Source of the DNA: Comamonas sp. 26
Lineage (GTDB): Bacteria > Pseudomonadota > Gammaproteobacteria > Burkholderiales > Burkholderiaceae_C
DNA length: 64,000 bases
Direction: 5' to 3'
Assembly: GCF_002754475.1 (NCBI RefSeq)
Contig: NZ_PEFL01000001.1
Location: 2,108,001 to 2,172,000 of the forward strand
The stretch's first letter is position 1, and each line of letters begins with the position of its first letter. Positions 37,346 to 45,538 of this stretch are shown here, piece by piece. The notes beneath the pieces were generated by a model, which saw only the letters and a list, made by a program, of their open reading frames with translations, made no database searches and was not told where the DNA came from. Position numbers and translations under genes: made by a program.

Positions 37346-38134
37346 ATGACTAATCTGCCTACAGCCTTGATCACCGGTGCGTCTTCCGGCATCGGTGCGA
37401 CCTACGCTGAACGCTTCGCCCGCCGTGGCCACAACCTCGTCATGGTTGCCCGCGATAAAGCTCGCATGGACGTCCTCGCCTCCCGCTTGCGCGAAGAGAC
37501 CAAGGTCACCATCGACGTGATTCAAGCCGACCTTACACAACAGGAAGACCTGGCTGAGGTCGAGACGCGTCTGCGCGAAGACACGTCGATCGGGATTTTG
37601 ATCAACAACGCTGGCATGGGCCAGTCCGGGGCTTTCGTCCAACAGAACGCGCAGAGCATTGACCGTCTGGTAATGCTCAACACCACGGCGCCCACGCGCC
37701 TCGCTGCAGCAGTCGCTGCGCGCTTTGCTCAGGAAGGCAAAGGCTCGATCGTCAACATCGGCTCGGTTGTTGGCTTTGCTCCCGAGCTAGGCATGACGAT
37801 TTATGGCGCGACCAAGGCATTTGTACTGTTTCTCTCACAAGGTCTGAATTTGGAACTAGGGCCGAAGGGAATCTATGTGCAAGCAGTGCTGCCGGCGGCA
37901 ACCCGTACTGAGATCTGGAGCCGCGCCGGCATGGATATCAACACACTGCCAGAGTTGATGGATGTCAACGAACTGGTGGATGCCGCACTCATTGGCTTCG
38001 ATCGCAAGGAACTGGTGACGATTCCGCCTCTGCATATCGCAGAGCGTTGGAATGAGCTGGACCAGGCGCGACAAGGACTGATGTCCGAAATCCGTCAAGC
38101 GCATGCCGCTGAGCGCTACCAGCCGCAGGCCTGA
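37346..38134 (+). CDS. Short-chain dehydrogenase/reductase
   Basis: A 262-residue classical SDR with TGASSGIG (residues 10-17), NNAG near 87-90, and the catalytic S140/Y153/K157 (YGATK). It uses NAD(P)H to reduce a carbonyl. It starts 49 bases after the chimera and is followed by the hydrolase gene, forming one unit under the TetR regulator. The substrate is unknown. Confidence 0.9.
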   Translation: MTNLPTALITGASSGIGATYAERFARRGHNLVMVARDKARMDVLASRLREETKVTIDVIQADLTQQEDLAEVETRLREDTSIGILINNAGMGQSGAFVQQNAQSIDRLVMLNTTAPTRLAAAVAARFAQEGKGSIVNIGSVVGFAPELGMTIYGATKAFVLFLSQGLNLELGPKGIYVQAVLPAATRTEIWSRAGMDINTLPELMDVNELVDAALIGFDRKELVTIPPLHIAERWNELDQARQGLMSEIRQAHAAERYQPQA

Positions 38135-38161
38135 GCGTTTTGACCACCTAACGGAGACGAT

Positions 38162-39123
38162 ATGTTCAACGAGTCCCAAGTGCGAGCGTATTGTCTCGCA
38201 GCGCTTGCAACGCTGTTTCTGCCGAACGCATCGGCCACGGATTGGGCCACATCACGCAGTGTGGAGATCAAGAGCAACGGCAATTCTTCAACGCAATGGA
38301 AGAACGTGCTGACCCAGGTTGTTTCCGCAGGTGGTGTGGACTACGCCTACCGCGAACTGGGTCAGGAAAACGGCGGAGCACCTGTGGTATTGCTGGCCCA
38401 CCTAGCTGCGGTCCTGGATAACTGGGACCCCCGTGTCGTAGACGGCCTTGCTGCAAAGCATCACGTCATCGCGTTCGACAATCGGGGGGTAGGCGCATCC
38501 ACGGGGTCAGCTGCCCACTCGATTGAACAGATGGCCGATGATGCTACTAGCTTCATCAAGGCCAAAGGGTTCCAAAAGGTCGATCTTTTGGGCTTCTCCA
38601 TGGGGGGATGATCGCCCAGGAGATCGTGCTCAAGCAGCCACAACTGGTGCGCAAGCTGATTCTGGCGGGCACGGGACCTGCAGGTGGCCCAGGCATCAGT
38701 TCGGTGGCAGGCGTCGCGAACTATGACCTCTTGCGTGCGATCTTCAGCGGCCAAGATCCCAAGCAGTTCCTGTTCTTCACACGCACGCCGAACGGCATTG
38801 CGGCTGGCAAGGCCTTCCTGCAACGATTGCAGGAGCGCTCAGAGAATCGCGACAAGGCCATCAGCTTTGGCGCGTACATGGCGCAGTTGCAGGCGCTCAA
38901 GGCTTGGGGCGAAAAACCAGCGGTCGATCTGTCGGTGATCAAGCAGCCTGCGCTGGTGGCAAACGGTGATCACGACCGGATGGTACCCAGCAGCAACACC
39001 TACGATCTGGCCAAACGCCTGCCCAACAGCGAGCTGGTCATCTATCCCGATGCGGGTCACGGTGGTGTATTCCAGTATCACGAAGACTTTGTGCCCAAGG
39101 CTCTTACCTTCCTCGCACAGTAA
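38162..39123 (+). pseudogene. Alpha/beta hydrolase split by a one-base deletion
   Basis: The first part (38162-38611) has a signal-like N-terminus, an oxyanion region (VVLLAHLAAVLDNWDPRV) and the nucleophile elbow GFSMGG. The second part (38608-39123) continues MIAQEIVLKQPQLVRKL and carries NGDHDRMVP and PDAGHGG, the acid and His. The split falls in a G6 run where seven G would join the two parts in frame (MGGMIAQE). The TGA of the first overlaps the ATG of the second (ATGA), so two coupled chains are possible. Either a real frameshift or a homopolymer error. Confidence 0.82.
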
Positions 39124-39229
39124 TGGCTAAACGACAGCTCCGCAGCGACACAACAAAGCAGGGGCTGACGATGGGGCGACACAAGGCACTTGCGCATGGC
39201 CGCCTTAGTAACACACAAACAGGAGCATC

Positions 39230-40231
39230 ATGAAAGCCCTCACATTTAAACGCTACGGCAAGACCCCAGAGATCGGCATCACCGAGGTGCTTCGCCCAAC
39301 ACTTCGACCCAATGAAATGCTGATTGAGGTGCATGCAGCAGGCTTAAACCCTATCGACAATATGATCACGACGGGAATGTTCAAGCCCGTGCTGAAGTTC
39401 AAGCTTCCCGCCGTCATGGGCAGCGACCTGGCCGGAGTGGTGGTTGAAGTGGGGAGCAGTGTGACCCGCTTCAAGCCAGGCGATGAGGTCTTTGCCAGCA
39501 TCTTTGATCAAGGCACCGGATCACTTGCCGAGTTTGCGGTAGTTCCCCAGCATCTGGCTGCACGCAAACCTGCCAATCTCGACTTCGTGCAGGCAGCGTC
39601 TGTGCCTATGGTTGGGTTGACTTCCAGGCAAGCTCTGAAAGAACGTGCCAACGTGCAGACAGGCCACAGAGTATTTATCCCTGCAGGCTCGGGCGGTATC
39701 GGCACGTTTGCAATTCAGTTGGCCAAGCACCTCGGTGCCTATGTGGCAACGACCACAAGTACCGCCAACGTTGCGTTGGTCAAGAGCCTGGGCGCGGACG
39801 ATGTGATTGACTACAAAAAGCAGGAGTTTGAAGAGGTACTGCGAGGATACAACGTGGTACTGGGGACAATCCGCGGGGATGCATTGGAAAAGTCGATTGG
39901 CATCCTCAAGCCCGGCGGCAAGATAATTTCGCTGATTGGTCCGCTGGACGCTGCATTTGCACAAGCCCGCAAGTTGAACTTCGCTCTCAGACTAATCTTT
40001 GGCCTCATAAGCAGAAAAATCATCCGAATGGCAGCAAAGAAGGACGTGGACTACTCGTTTCTATTCGTGCGACCTGACGGCGAGCAGTTGGACGAAATTG
40101 GCGCGCTTCTTGACGCCGGTCATATCCATCCGGTTGTAGACAAAGTGTTTCCGTTCGATCAAGCGAAGCAGGCCCTTGAGTACTTGTCCCAAGGACGCGC
40201 CAAAGGCAAAGTCGTAGTGCGTATGCAATAG
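39230..40231 (+). CDS. MDR-family NAD(P)-dependent oxidoreductase (quinone oxidoreductase-like)
   Basis: A 333-residue zinc-independent medium-chain reductase. Visible are GSDLAGVVVEVG, PAGSGGIGTFAIQLAKHLG in the Rossmann fold, and SLGADDVIDYKKQEF. Members reduce quinones or enones with NADPH. AGGAG precedes the ATG. Together with the OYE, SDR and hydrolase it forms an apparent electrophile or xenobiotic-reduction cluster. Confidence 0.9.
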   Translation: MKALTFKRYGKTPEIGITEVLRPTLRPNEMLIEVHAAGLNPIDNMITTGMFKPVLKFKLPAVMGSDLAGVVVEVGSSVTRFKPGDEVFASIFDQGTGSLAEFAVVPQHLAARKPANLDFVQAASVPMVGLTSRQALKERANVQTGHRVFIPAGSGGIGTFAIQLAKHLGAYVATTTSTANVALVKSLGADDVIDYKKQEFEEVLRGYNVVLGTIRGDALEKSIGILKPGGKIISLIGPLDAAFAQARKLNFALRLIFGLISRKIIRMAAKKDVDYSFLFVRPDGEQLDEIGALLDAGHIHPVVDKVFPFDQAKQALEYLSQGRAKGKVVVRMQ

Positions 40232-40233
40232 GA

Positions 40234-40563
40234 ATGCAAAAAACAATGCACTCCATGATGCAAGTCCTGAGCGACATACAGGTAGAGGGAAGATTTTTCG
40301 CTAAAGGCAGCCGATTGCAAGTAGTCGAAGCAGGCGATAGCTGCTTGGTGTTGCCAGACCCCGACACCCACACTACGCTTTGCGCGGTGCCAAGAAAGAA
40401 CCTAAGCCGATTGACACTGTTCCGTTTAATGTTGGTGAACCATCGAGTTGGCCTCATGAGTGAACAGAAGCGATGGGGACTCGACGCGAACGACGTTTGC
40501 TTGAGCGTTGCAGAATCCGCACCAGACTGCGAGATACTCGAAATCGATGAAATTTCTTCATGA
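40234..40563 (+). CDS. Small hypothetical protein after the MDR gene
   Basis: A 109-residue open frame beginning 3 bases after the MDR stop. It is hydrophilic and cysteine-containing with no recognised domain. The ribosome site (AGGA) is weak and close. It may be real, given its position at the end of the cluster, but there is no independent support. Confidence 0.4.
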   Translation: MQKTMHSMMQVLSDIQVEGRFFAKGSRLQVVEAGDSCLVLPDPDTHTTLCAVPRKNLSRLTLFRLMLVNHRVGLMSEQKRWGLDANDVCLSVAESAPDCEILEIDEISS

Positions 40564-40667
40564 TTGATTCTCCCTAGCCTTTGAATTTCGCCTCGGAGGT
40601 AGCGCTACTAGCGCTTCACAGCCGCTAGGTTGGCGGCAGAAAATGCGCAAACTGCTCGCCGCATCGC

Positions 40668-41420
40668 TTAGATACTTCGCTGGTTGACCCGCTTGGACAG
40701 TTCTTCGGCGCTTTCACGGCGCTCGCTATAGCGATTCACCAGATAATCGGCACAGTCTCGCGTCAGCAGTGTGAACTTGACTAGTTCCTCCATCACGTCA
40801 ACAACTCGTTCGTAATACGAAGACGGCTTCATCCGCCCAGCCTCATCAAACTCCGCGAACGCCTTAGCTACGGACGACTGATTGAGGATGGTGATCATGC
40901 GCATCCAGCGGCCCAGCACGCGCATCTGGTTGACCGCATTGAAGGACTGTGAGCCTCCCGAGACTTGCATCACTGCCAGTGTCTTGCCTTGTGTTGGCCG
41001 CACAGCTGCGACAGACAAAGGAATCCAGTCAATCTGCGCTTTGAGAATGCTGTTCATGGCACCGTGGCGCTCTGGAGAAGTCCAGACCATGCCCTCGGCC
41101 CATTGGGCCAGCTCGCGCAGTTCCTGGACCCTAGGGTGATCCTCAGGGGCGCCGTCGGGAAGTGGCAGGCCACGCGGATCGAACATCCTCGTCTCGACAC
41201 CCATCTTGCGCAGCAGCCGCGCCGCCTCCTCGGTCAGCAGTCGGCTATAGGAGCGGTCACGAACCGAGCCATACAGCAGCAGTATGCGCGGCGCATGCGT
41301 CGCACGCTGTGCGGGCAGCAGGCCTTCCAGACGGGGCTTTTCAAAGACTTGTTCGTCGAGGTTCGGTAGATCAGCGCTTGCCAATTCGGTTTCCTTTCGA
41401 GTCAATGACGGCTTCCCCAT
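40668..41420 (-). CDS. arsH: ArsH NADPH-dependent FMN reductase
   Basis: A 250-residue flavodoxin-fold protein. It has [20 protein letters not shown] (FMN loop), [20 protein letters not shown], and [20 protein letters not shown], all ArsH signatures. ArsH oxidises trivalent organoarsenicals and confers resistance. The start overlaps the end of arsC by 50 bases, so the genes are tightly coupled; the ATG at 41420 is the first plausible one. Confidence 0.95.
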   Translation of the reverse strand: MGKPSLTRKETELASADLPNLDEQVFEKPRLEGLLPAQRATHAPRILLLYGSVRDRSYSRLLTEEAARLLRKMGVETRMFDPRGLPLPDGAPEDHPRVQELRELAQWAEGMVWTSPERHGAMNSILKAQIDWIPLSVAAVRPTQGKTLAVMQVSGGSQSFNAVNQMRVLGRWMRMITILNQSSVAKAFAEFDEAGRMKPSSYYERVVDVMEELVKFTLLTRDCADYLVNRYSERRESAEELSKRVNQRSI

Positions 41421-41802
41421 TCTCTTTGGAGAATGCGGCCTGTTGAGGCTGCGGCAGGATGTCCAGCACGGCCTCCGAGGGACGGCACAAGAGGGTTCCC
41501 AGAGGGGTGACCACTATCGGGCGATTGATAAGGATGGGGTGTTGGAGCATGAAATCAATCAATTGCTCGTCCGTCCATTTGGAATCGCCCAAGCCAAGCT
41601 CGTCATACGGCGTACCTTTTTGGCGCAACACATCGCGCACTGGCATGCCCATGGCCTGGATCAGGCCCACCAGGGTGGCGCGATCAGGCGGCGTCTTGAG
41701 ATATTCGATGACCGTGGGCTCCACCCCGCTGTTGAGGATCAGGGCCAGGACATTGCGGGAGGTGCCGCAAACAGGGTTGTGATAAATCGTGATGTCGCTC
41801 AT
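41371..41802 (-). CDS. arsC: ArsC arsenate reductase, glutaredoxin-coupled type
   Basis: A 143-residue arsenate reductase of the E. coli type. The catalytic cysteine is C12 ([10 protein letters not shown]), with the arsenate-binding RPIVV near 96 and the preceding HPILINRP. Reduces arsenate to arsenite using glutaredoxin. The ATG at 41802 is chosen as the extra 21 upstream residues overlap arsB and are not conserved. Confidence 0.96.
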   Translation of the reverse strand: MSDITIYHNPVCGTSRNVLALILNSGVEPTVIEYLKTPPDRATLVGLIQAMGMPVRDVLRQKGTPYDELGLGDSKWTDEQLIDFMLQHPILINRPIVVTPLGTLLCRPSEAVLDILPQPQQAAFSKENGEAVIDSKGNRIGKR

Positions 41803-41827
41803 AGCGCTAGATTCCCGTTGCAAAGAT

Positions 41828-43117
41828 TCATGACGCCACGCTGAGCCGCAAGGCCAAGGCAGCAAGGGTGATGAGCAGCACGGGCAGTGTCAGTACCGCG
41901 CCGACTTTGAGGTAGTAGCCCCAGCCAATCGTTGTGCCCTTCTTGCCCAGCACATGCAGCCACAGCAAGGTAGCCAAGCTGCCAATCGGCGTGATCTTGG
42001 GGCCCAGATCGCAGCCGATCACATTGGCATACACCATGGCCTCCTTGACGGCACCGCTGGCTGTGGAAGCATCGATGGACAAGGCCCCAATCAAGACCGT
42101 AGGCATGTTGTTCATGATCGAGGACAGCACCGCAGACAACACGCCCGTGCCCAGCGATGCGGTCCACACGCCACCGGCTGCAAACTGATTCAGCAACACG
42201 GCGATGTAATCCGTGAGGCCCGCGTTGCGCAACCCGTAGACCACCAGATACATACCCAGTGAGAACACCACGATCTGCCAAGGCGCGCCATGGAGCACCT
42301 TCCTGGTGCTGATGACATGACCACGAGCGGCGACAGCCAGCAAGATCGCGGCCCCCACGGTCGCCAAGGCACTGACGGGAACGCCCAGAGGCTCCAGAAC
42401 AAAAAAGCCAATCAGAAGCAAGACCAGCACGACCCAGCCGGCCCGGAACGTGGCCCGGTCTTTAATCGCAGCCGACGGCTGTTTGAGTTGGGCCATGTCG
42501 TAGGTGGCAGGAATATCGCGTCGGAAAAACAGTAGTAGCACACCGAGGCTGGCCAGGACCGAGACGATGTTGACCGGCACCATCACCGATGCATAGTCGT
42601 TGAAGCCGACCTTGAAAAAGTCAGCGGAGACGATATTAACCAGATTGGAGACGATCAGCGGCAGGCTTGCTGTGTCGGCAATAAACCCGGCAGCCATGAC
42701 AAACGCCAGCGTCGCTGCCGGAGAAAAGCCCATCGCCACCAGCATGGCCATCACGATGGGCGTGAGAATCAGGGCCGCTCCGTCATTGGCAAACAGAGCC
42801 GACACGGCGGCACCCAGCAGCACAATGAAAGCAAACAGCTTGATGCCGCTGCCTCCACCCCAGCGAGCAAAGTGCAATGCGGCCCATTCGAAGAAACCAG
42901 CCTCATCCAGCAAAAGGCTGGTGATGATGATGGCGACAAAGGTCGCCGTGGCATTCCAGACGATATGCCAGACCACCGGAATATCGGCTAATTGCACGAC
43001 CCCCAGCAGCAACGCGACAGTGGCCCCGATTGAGGCGCTCCAGCCAATCCCAAGGCCGCGCGGCTGCCAAATGACCAGCGTCAAGGTGCAAATGAAAATC
43101 AGAATGGCCGTCAACAT
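41828..43117 (-). CDS. arsB: ArsB arsenite efflux permease
   Basis: A 429-residue, 12-segment permease that expels arsenite, normal for ArsB. Signatures are [52 protein letters not shown] and [20 protein letters not shown]. The ATG at 43117 gives the usual N-terminus ([17 protein letters not shown]); upstream in-frame residues are unrelated. No arsA is present, so it works as a proton-driven carrier. Confidence 0.97.
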   Translation of the reverse strand: MLTAILIFICTLTLVIWQPRGLGIGWSASIGATVALLLGVVQLADIPVVWHIVWNATATFVAIIITSLLLDEAGFFEWAALHFARWGGGSGIKLFAFIVLLGAAVSALFANDGAALILTPIVMAMLVAMGFSPAATLAFVMAAGFIADTASLPLIVSNLVNIVSADFFKVGFNDYASVMVPVNIVSVLASLGVLLLFFRRDIPATYDMAQLKQPSAAIKDRATFRAGWVVLVLLLIGFFVLEPLGVPVSALATVGAAILLAVAARGHVISTRKVLHGAPWQIVVFSLGMYLVVYGLRNAGLTDYIAVLLNQFAAGGVWTASLGTGVLSAVLSSIMNNMPTVLIGALSIDASTASGAVKEAMVYANVIGCDLGPKITPIGSLATLLWLHVLGKKGTTIGWGYYLKVGAVLTLPVLLITLAALALRLSVAS

Positions 43118-43142
43118 TGAACTGTTCCTCGCAACAACCGCT

Positions 43143-43466
43143 TCAGCAGTGGCACGAAGCCGTAGCGTCTGGGATGCAGGCTGCGCCCTGGCAGCAGTTC
43201 TCGGAGAGATAGGCCAGCAGGCCATTCATGACAGGGAACGCCGCGCGATAAAGCACATTGCGCCCCTGTCGCTCCTGGCTCACGAGTTCAGCATGGGAGA
43301 GTTCCTTGAGGTGAAATGACAGTGCATTGGGGGCGATACCCAACTGCTCAGCCAATGCACTGGGAGTCAGACCTTCTGGCCCTGCAACTACCAACGCACG
43401 AAAAACGCGCAGGCGTGCTTCATGGGCCAAAGCGGAGAGAGAGCGGATAACTTGGGTTTCTTGCAT
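43143..43466 (-). CDS. arsR: ArsR arsenite-responsive repressor
   Basis: A 107-residue ArsR/SmtB winged-helix repressor ([38 protein letters not shown]). The metal site differs from the classic ELCVCDL of E. coli ArsR: cysteines are at the C-terminus ([18 protein letters not shown]), as in other ArsR groups with C-terminal Cys. The ATG at 43466 is used; an upstream in-frame TTG (43481) would lie inside the candidate operator. Confidence 0.93.
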   Translation of the reverse strand: MQETQVIRSLSALAHEARLRVFRALVVAGPEGLTPSALAEQLGIAPNALSFHLKELSHAELVSQERQGRNVLYRAAFPVMNGLLAYLSENCCQGAACIPDATASCHC

Positions 43467-43478
43467 TAAATAATAATA

Positions 43479-43490
43479 CAACTATTGTTG
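43479..43490. promoter_or_regulatory. Candidate ArsR operator
   Basis: CAACTATTGTTG is an inverted repeat in an AT-rich stretch (43464-43505) just upstream of the arsR ATG. It is a plausible autorepression site. Confidence 0.5.
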
Positions 43491-43942
43491 AATAATTATA
43501 TAATTTTCGTTGGCGTTGGCGTTGGCGCGGATGACTTCTGTACGGGTAGGTCATATCGTCACATCAAATGGCCGCTTCTGGGCGGTCACACTTGTATTTA
43601 GACATTGCTGATAGCTGCCCTCTCATGCCAGGCTCGTGTATCGAAATATCTGCTGTCTGGCTCATCTTTCGGTCAGAATCTGGCATTGAGATAGATGGTA
43701 TAGCTCTGCTCCCTGTGACGAGAATACGCTCAGTTACCGATGCTCACAGATGACCATACTTAGACAATTGGTGACCACCAGTAGCTGCTTGTGACTTGGC
43801 AAACATTTGGATAGGTTGTTGCTGCAAGCAATCATTTCAAAACCGCAGAACGCCTTTTCCTTTGATTTGTTGAATATGGAGCCTCTTCAATAGAATTACT
43901 CTGTCGCACTGCAAAACAAATCGCAGCTGTACAATTAACGAC
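43491..43942. other. Intergenic between ars and RND operons, no gene seen
   Basis: A short hexamer run (GTTGGC three times near 43,510-43,530) is the only repeat. No protein or RNA gene recognised. Promoters for both divergent operons must lie here. Confidence 0.5.
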
Positions 43943-44392
43943 ATGTCGCGTGCAATCCAGAGACCTTCTCTGCGGAGCGCATTGCTGCTGCTGATCATGG
44001 CGGCGCAACTGCTGATACCGCTTCTGCACGGCCACTTCGGGACTCCGAATCAATCTGGCCTGCATGTTCACACGACACCTTCCAGAATTGCTGATTCTCA
44101 TTTCCATCTGCTCACTGGGCACGACGCTCTCAGTGACCACGATGTCCATCAAGCTCAATCCGAGCCTTTTGAGGTTGACGTGCAAAATGCACTGCAACCA
44201 CTAGATCTGCTCCCTGTCCCACTGTTGGCCGTTATTGGCCTAACTCTGCTGACTTGGGGTCTGCGTGCCTCGCTCATGCGTTGCACTGCCACAAGGCCCA
44301 CATCCCCCCCCGAACCGGCGCACAGACTTTCACGCTGGCAAGGCCGCGTCATACGACCGTCTCCGGCCCAAGCTCCGCCTCAATTTTCCTGA
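43943..44392 (+). CDS. His-rich membrane protein at head of efflux operon
   Basis: A 149-residue protein with an N-terminal hydrophobic segment (SALLLLIMAAQLLIPLLHG), a His-rich periplasmic-looking middle (HVHTTP, DSHFHLLTGHDALSDHDVHQ), a second membrane segment and a basic Pro-rich tail. It starts the cation-efflux operon 78 bases before the adaptor gene, so a role in binding or sensing the exported metal is likely, by position only. No family recognised. Confidence 0.72.
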   Translation: MSRAIQRPSLRSALLLLIMAAQLLIPLLHGHFGTPNQSGLHVHTTPSRIADSHFHLLTGHDALSDHDVHQAQSEPFEVDVQNALQPLDLLPVPLLAVIGLTLLTWGLRASLMRCTATRPTSPPEPAHRLSRWQGRVIRPSPAQAPPQFS

Positions 44393-44470
44393 CCTCCCAG
44401 GCCCCTCGCAGGCTTGCCAGCATCCATGCAAGCGCATGGATGCATGTCTTTTCTTTTTCCGGAGTCAGGA

Positions 44471-45538
44471 ATGTTCTTCCACGAATGGCTGTTGGCCGGC
44501 GCACTTGCGCTGCCAGTCGCAGGCATGGCCGCCGAGGCCGTGTCTCTATCCCCTGAGCAGGCGCGTACCTTGGGCGTGCGCTTCCAATCCATCCAGAGTT
44601 CTGACGAGCTCAATATTTCTGCTCATGCACGTGTGGTTCTGAGACCCGATGCTCAGGTTGTTGTGGCTGCGCCTTATGCGGGGGCGCTGCCACGTGTGCT
44701 GGTAGCTGTAGGCCAGTCCGTGCGAGCGGGTCAGCCCGTGGTGACTTTCACCAGCCCTCAGCTTTATGAAGCGCGTCGCGCAGTGGCGGAAGCCGAGTCA
44801 CAGTCGCGGCTGGCACAGCAATCCCTGACGCGAGACCGATTGCTCCATGAAGACGGCATCATCGCTGCCAGTCGATGGCAGTCAACACAGGCACGCGCCA
44901 CAGAGGCTGCGGCCATGGCACAAGCCCGACGCGCCGAGCTGGCTTCCAGTGGTGTCAAGCTGGCTGGGAATGAGGCGCAGTTGCTGACAACACGAGCAGG
45001 CATTGTGACTGAAGTAATGGTCCAACCAGGCGCACGTGTCGATGCATCGGCACCCTTGGTCAGAGTGGCTGATCCCAAGGCGTTGGAACTTGATTTGCTA
45101 CTGGGTCGAGAGGTTCCACTGCCCGCTGTAGGTGACAGTGTGCAGGTCATCACTCGCGGCGCCGCAGGCCGTGTCGAGGGTATTGCACCAGTTGGCGACG
45201 GTAGCGTAGGGATGCGTGTGCGTGTTGCGCTAATCAAGAACGGGGATCTGCGCTTGGGAGAAAGTGTTACAGCCATATTGACGTTGAAAGATTCAGACAC
45301 GGAAAAGGCGCAGTCGAAAGCAGGAAACCGTCTGAGCATCTCCGCCTCAGCACTGGTGTATAGGCAAGGCCAGACCGGTGTGTTCATTCGCACGGGCAAG
45401 GGCGTGCGCTTCGCCCCCTTGTCGGTGGAAACCAGAGACGAAGCTACAGCCGTGGTGCGCGGAGTGCTCCCAGCAAATGCGGAGGTTGCGATTGCAGGTA
45501 TCGCTGCGCTCAAGAACCTGCTGTCCGGAGGTCAGTGA
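44471..45538 (+). CDS. Efflux RND periplasmic adaptor (CusB/CzcB-like)
   Basis: A 355-residue membrane-fusion protein with a signal segment, a barrel-sandwich lipoyl half (VLVAVGQSVRAGQPVVTFTS), a coiled-coil (AEAESQSRLAQQSLTRDRLL), the second lipoyl half and a beta-barrel. It bridges the inner-membrane pump and the outer-membrane channel. The ATG at 44471 has GGAGTCAGGA upstream. The stop overlaps the pump start. Confidence 0.88.
   Translation: MFFHEWLLAGALALPVAGMAAEAVSLSPEQARTLGVRFQSIQSSDELNISAHARVVLRPDAQVVVAAPYAGALPRVLVAVGQSVRAGQPVVTFTSPQLYEARRAVAEAESQSRLAQQSLTRDRLLHEDGIIAASRWQSTQARATEAAAMAQARRAELASSGVKLAGNEAQLLTTRAGIVTEVMVQPGARVDASAPLVRVADPKALELDLLLGREVPLPAVGDSVQVITRGAAGRVEGIAPVGDGSVGMRVRVALIKNGDLRLGESVTAILTLKDSDTEKAQSKAGNRLSISASALVYRQGQTGVFIRTGKGVRFAPLSVETRDEATAVVRGVLPANAEVAIAGIAALKNLLSGGQ

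Noticed and set aside
43509..43530. Hexamer run GTTGGC as a variable repeat
   Set aside because: Only three units and outside any gene; too short to claim variation.
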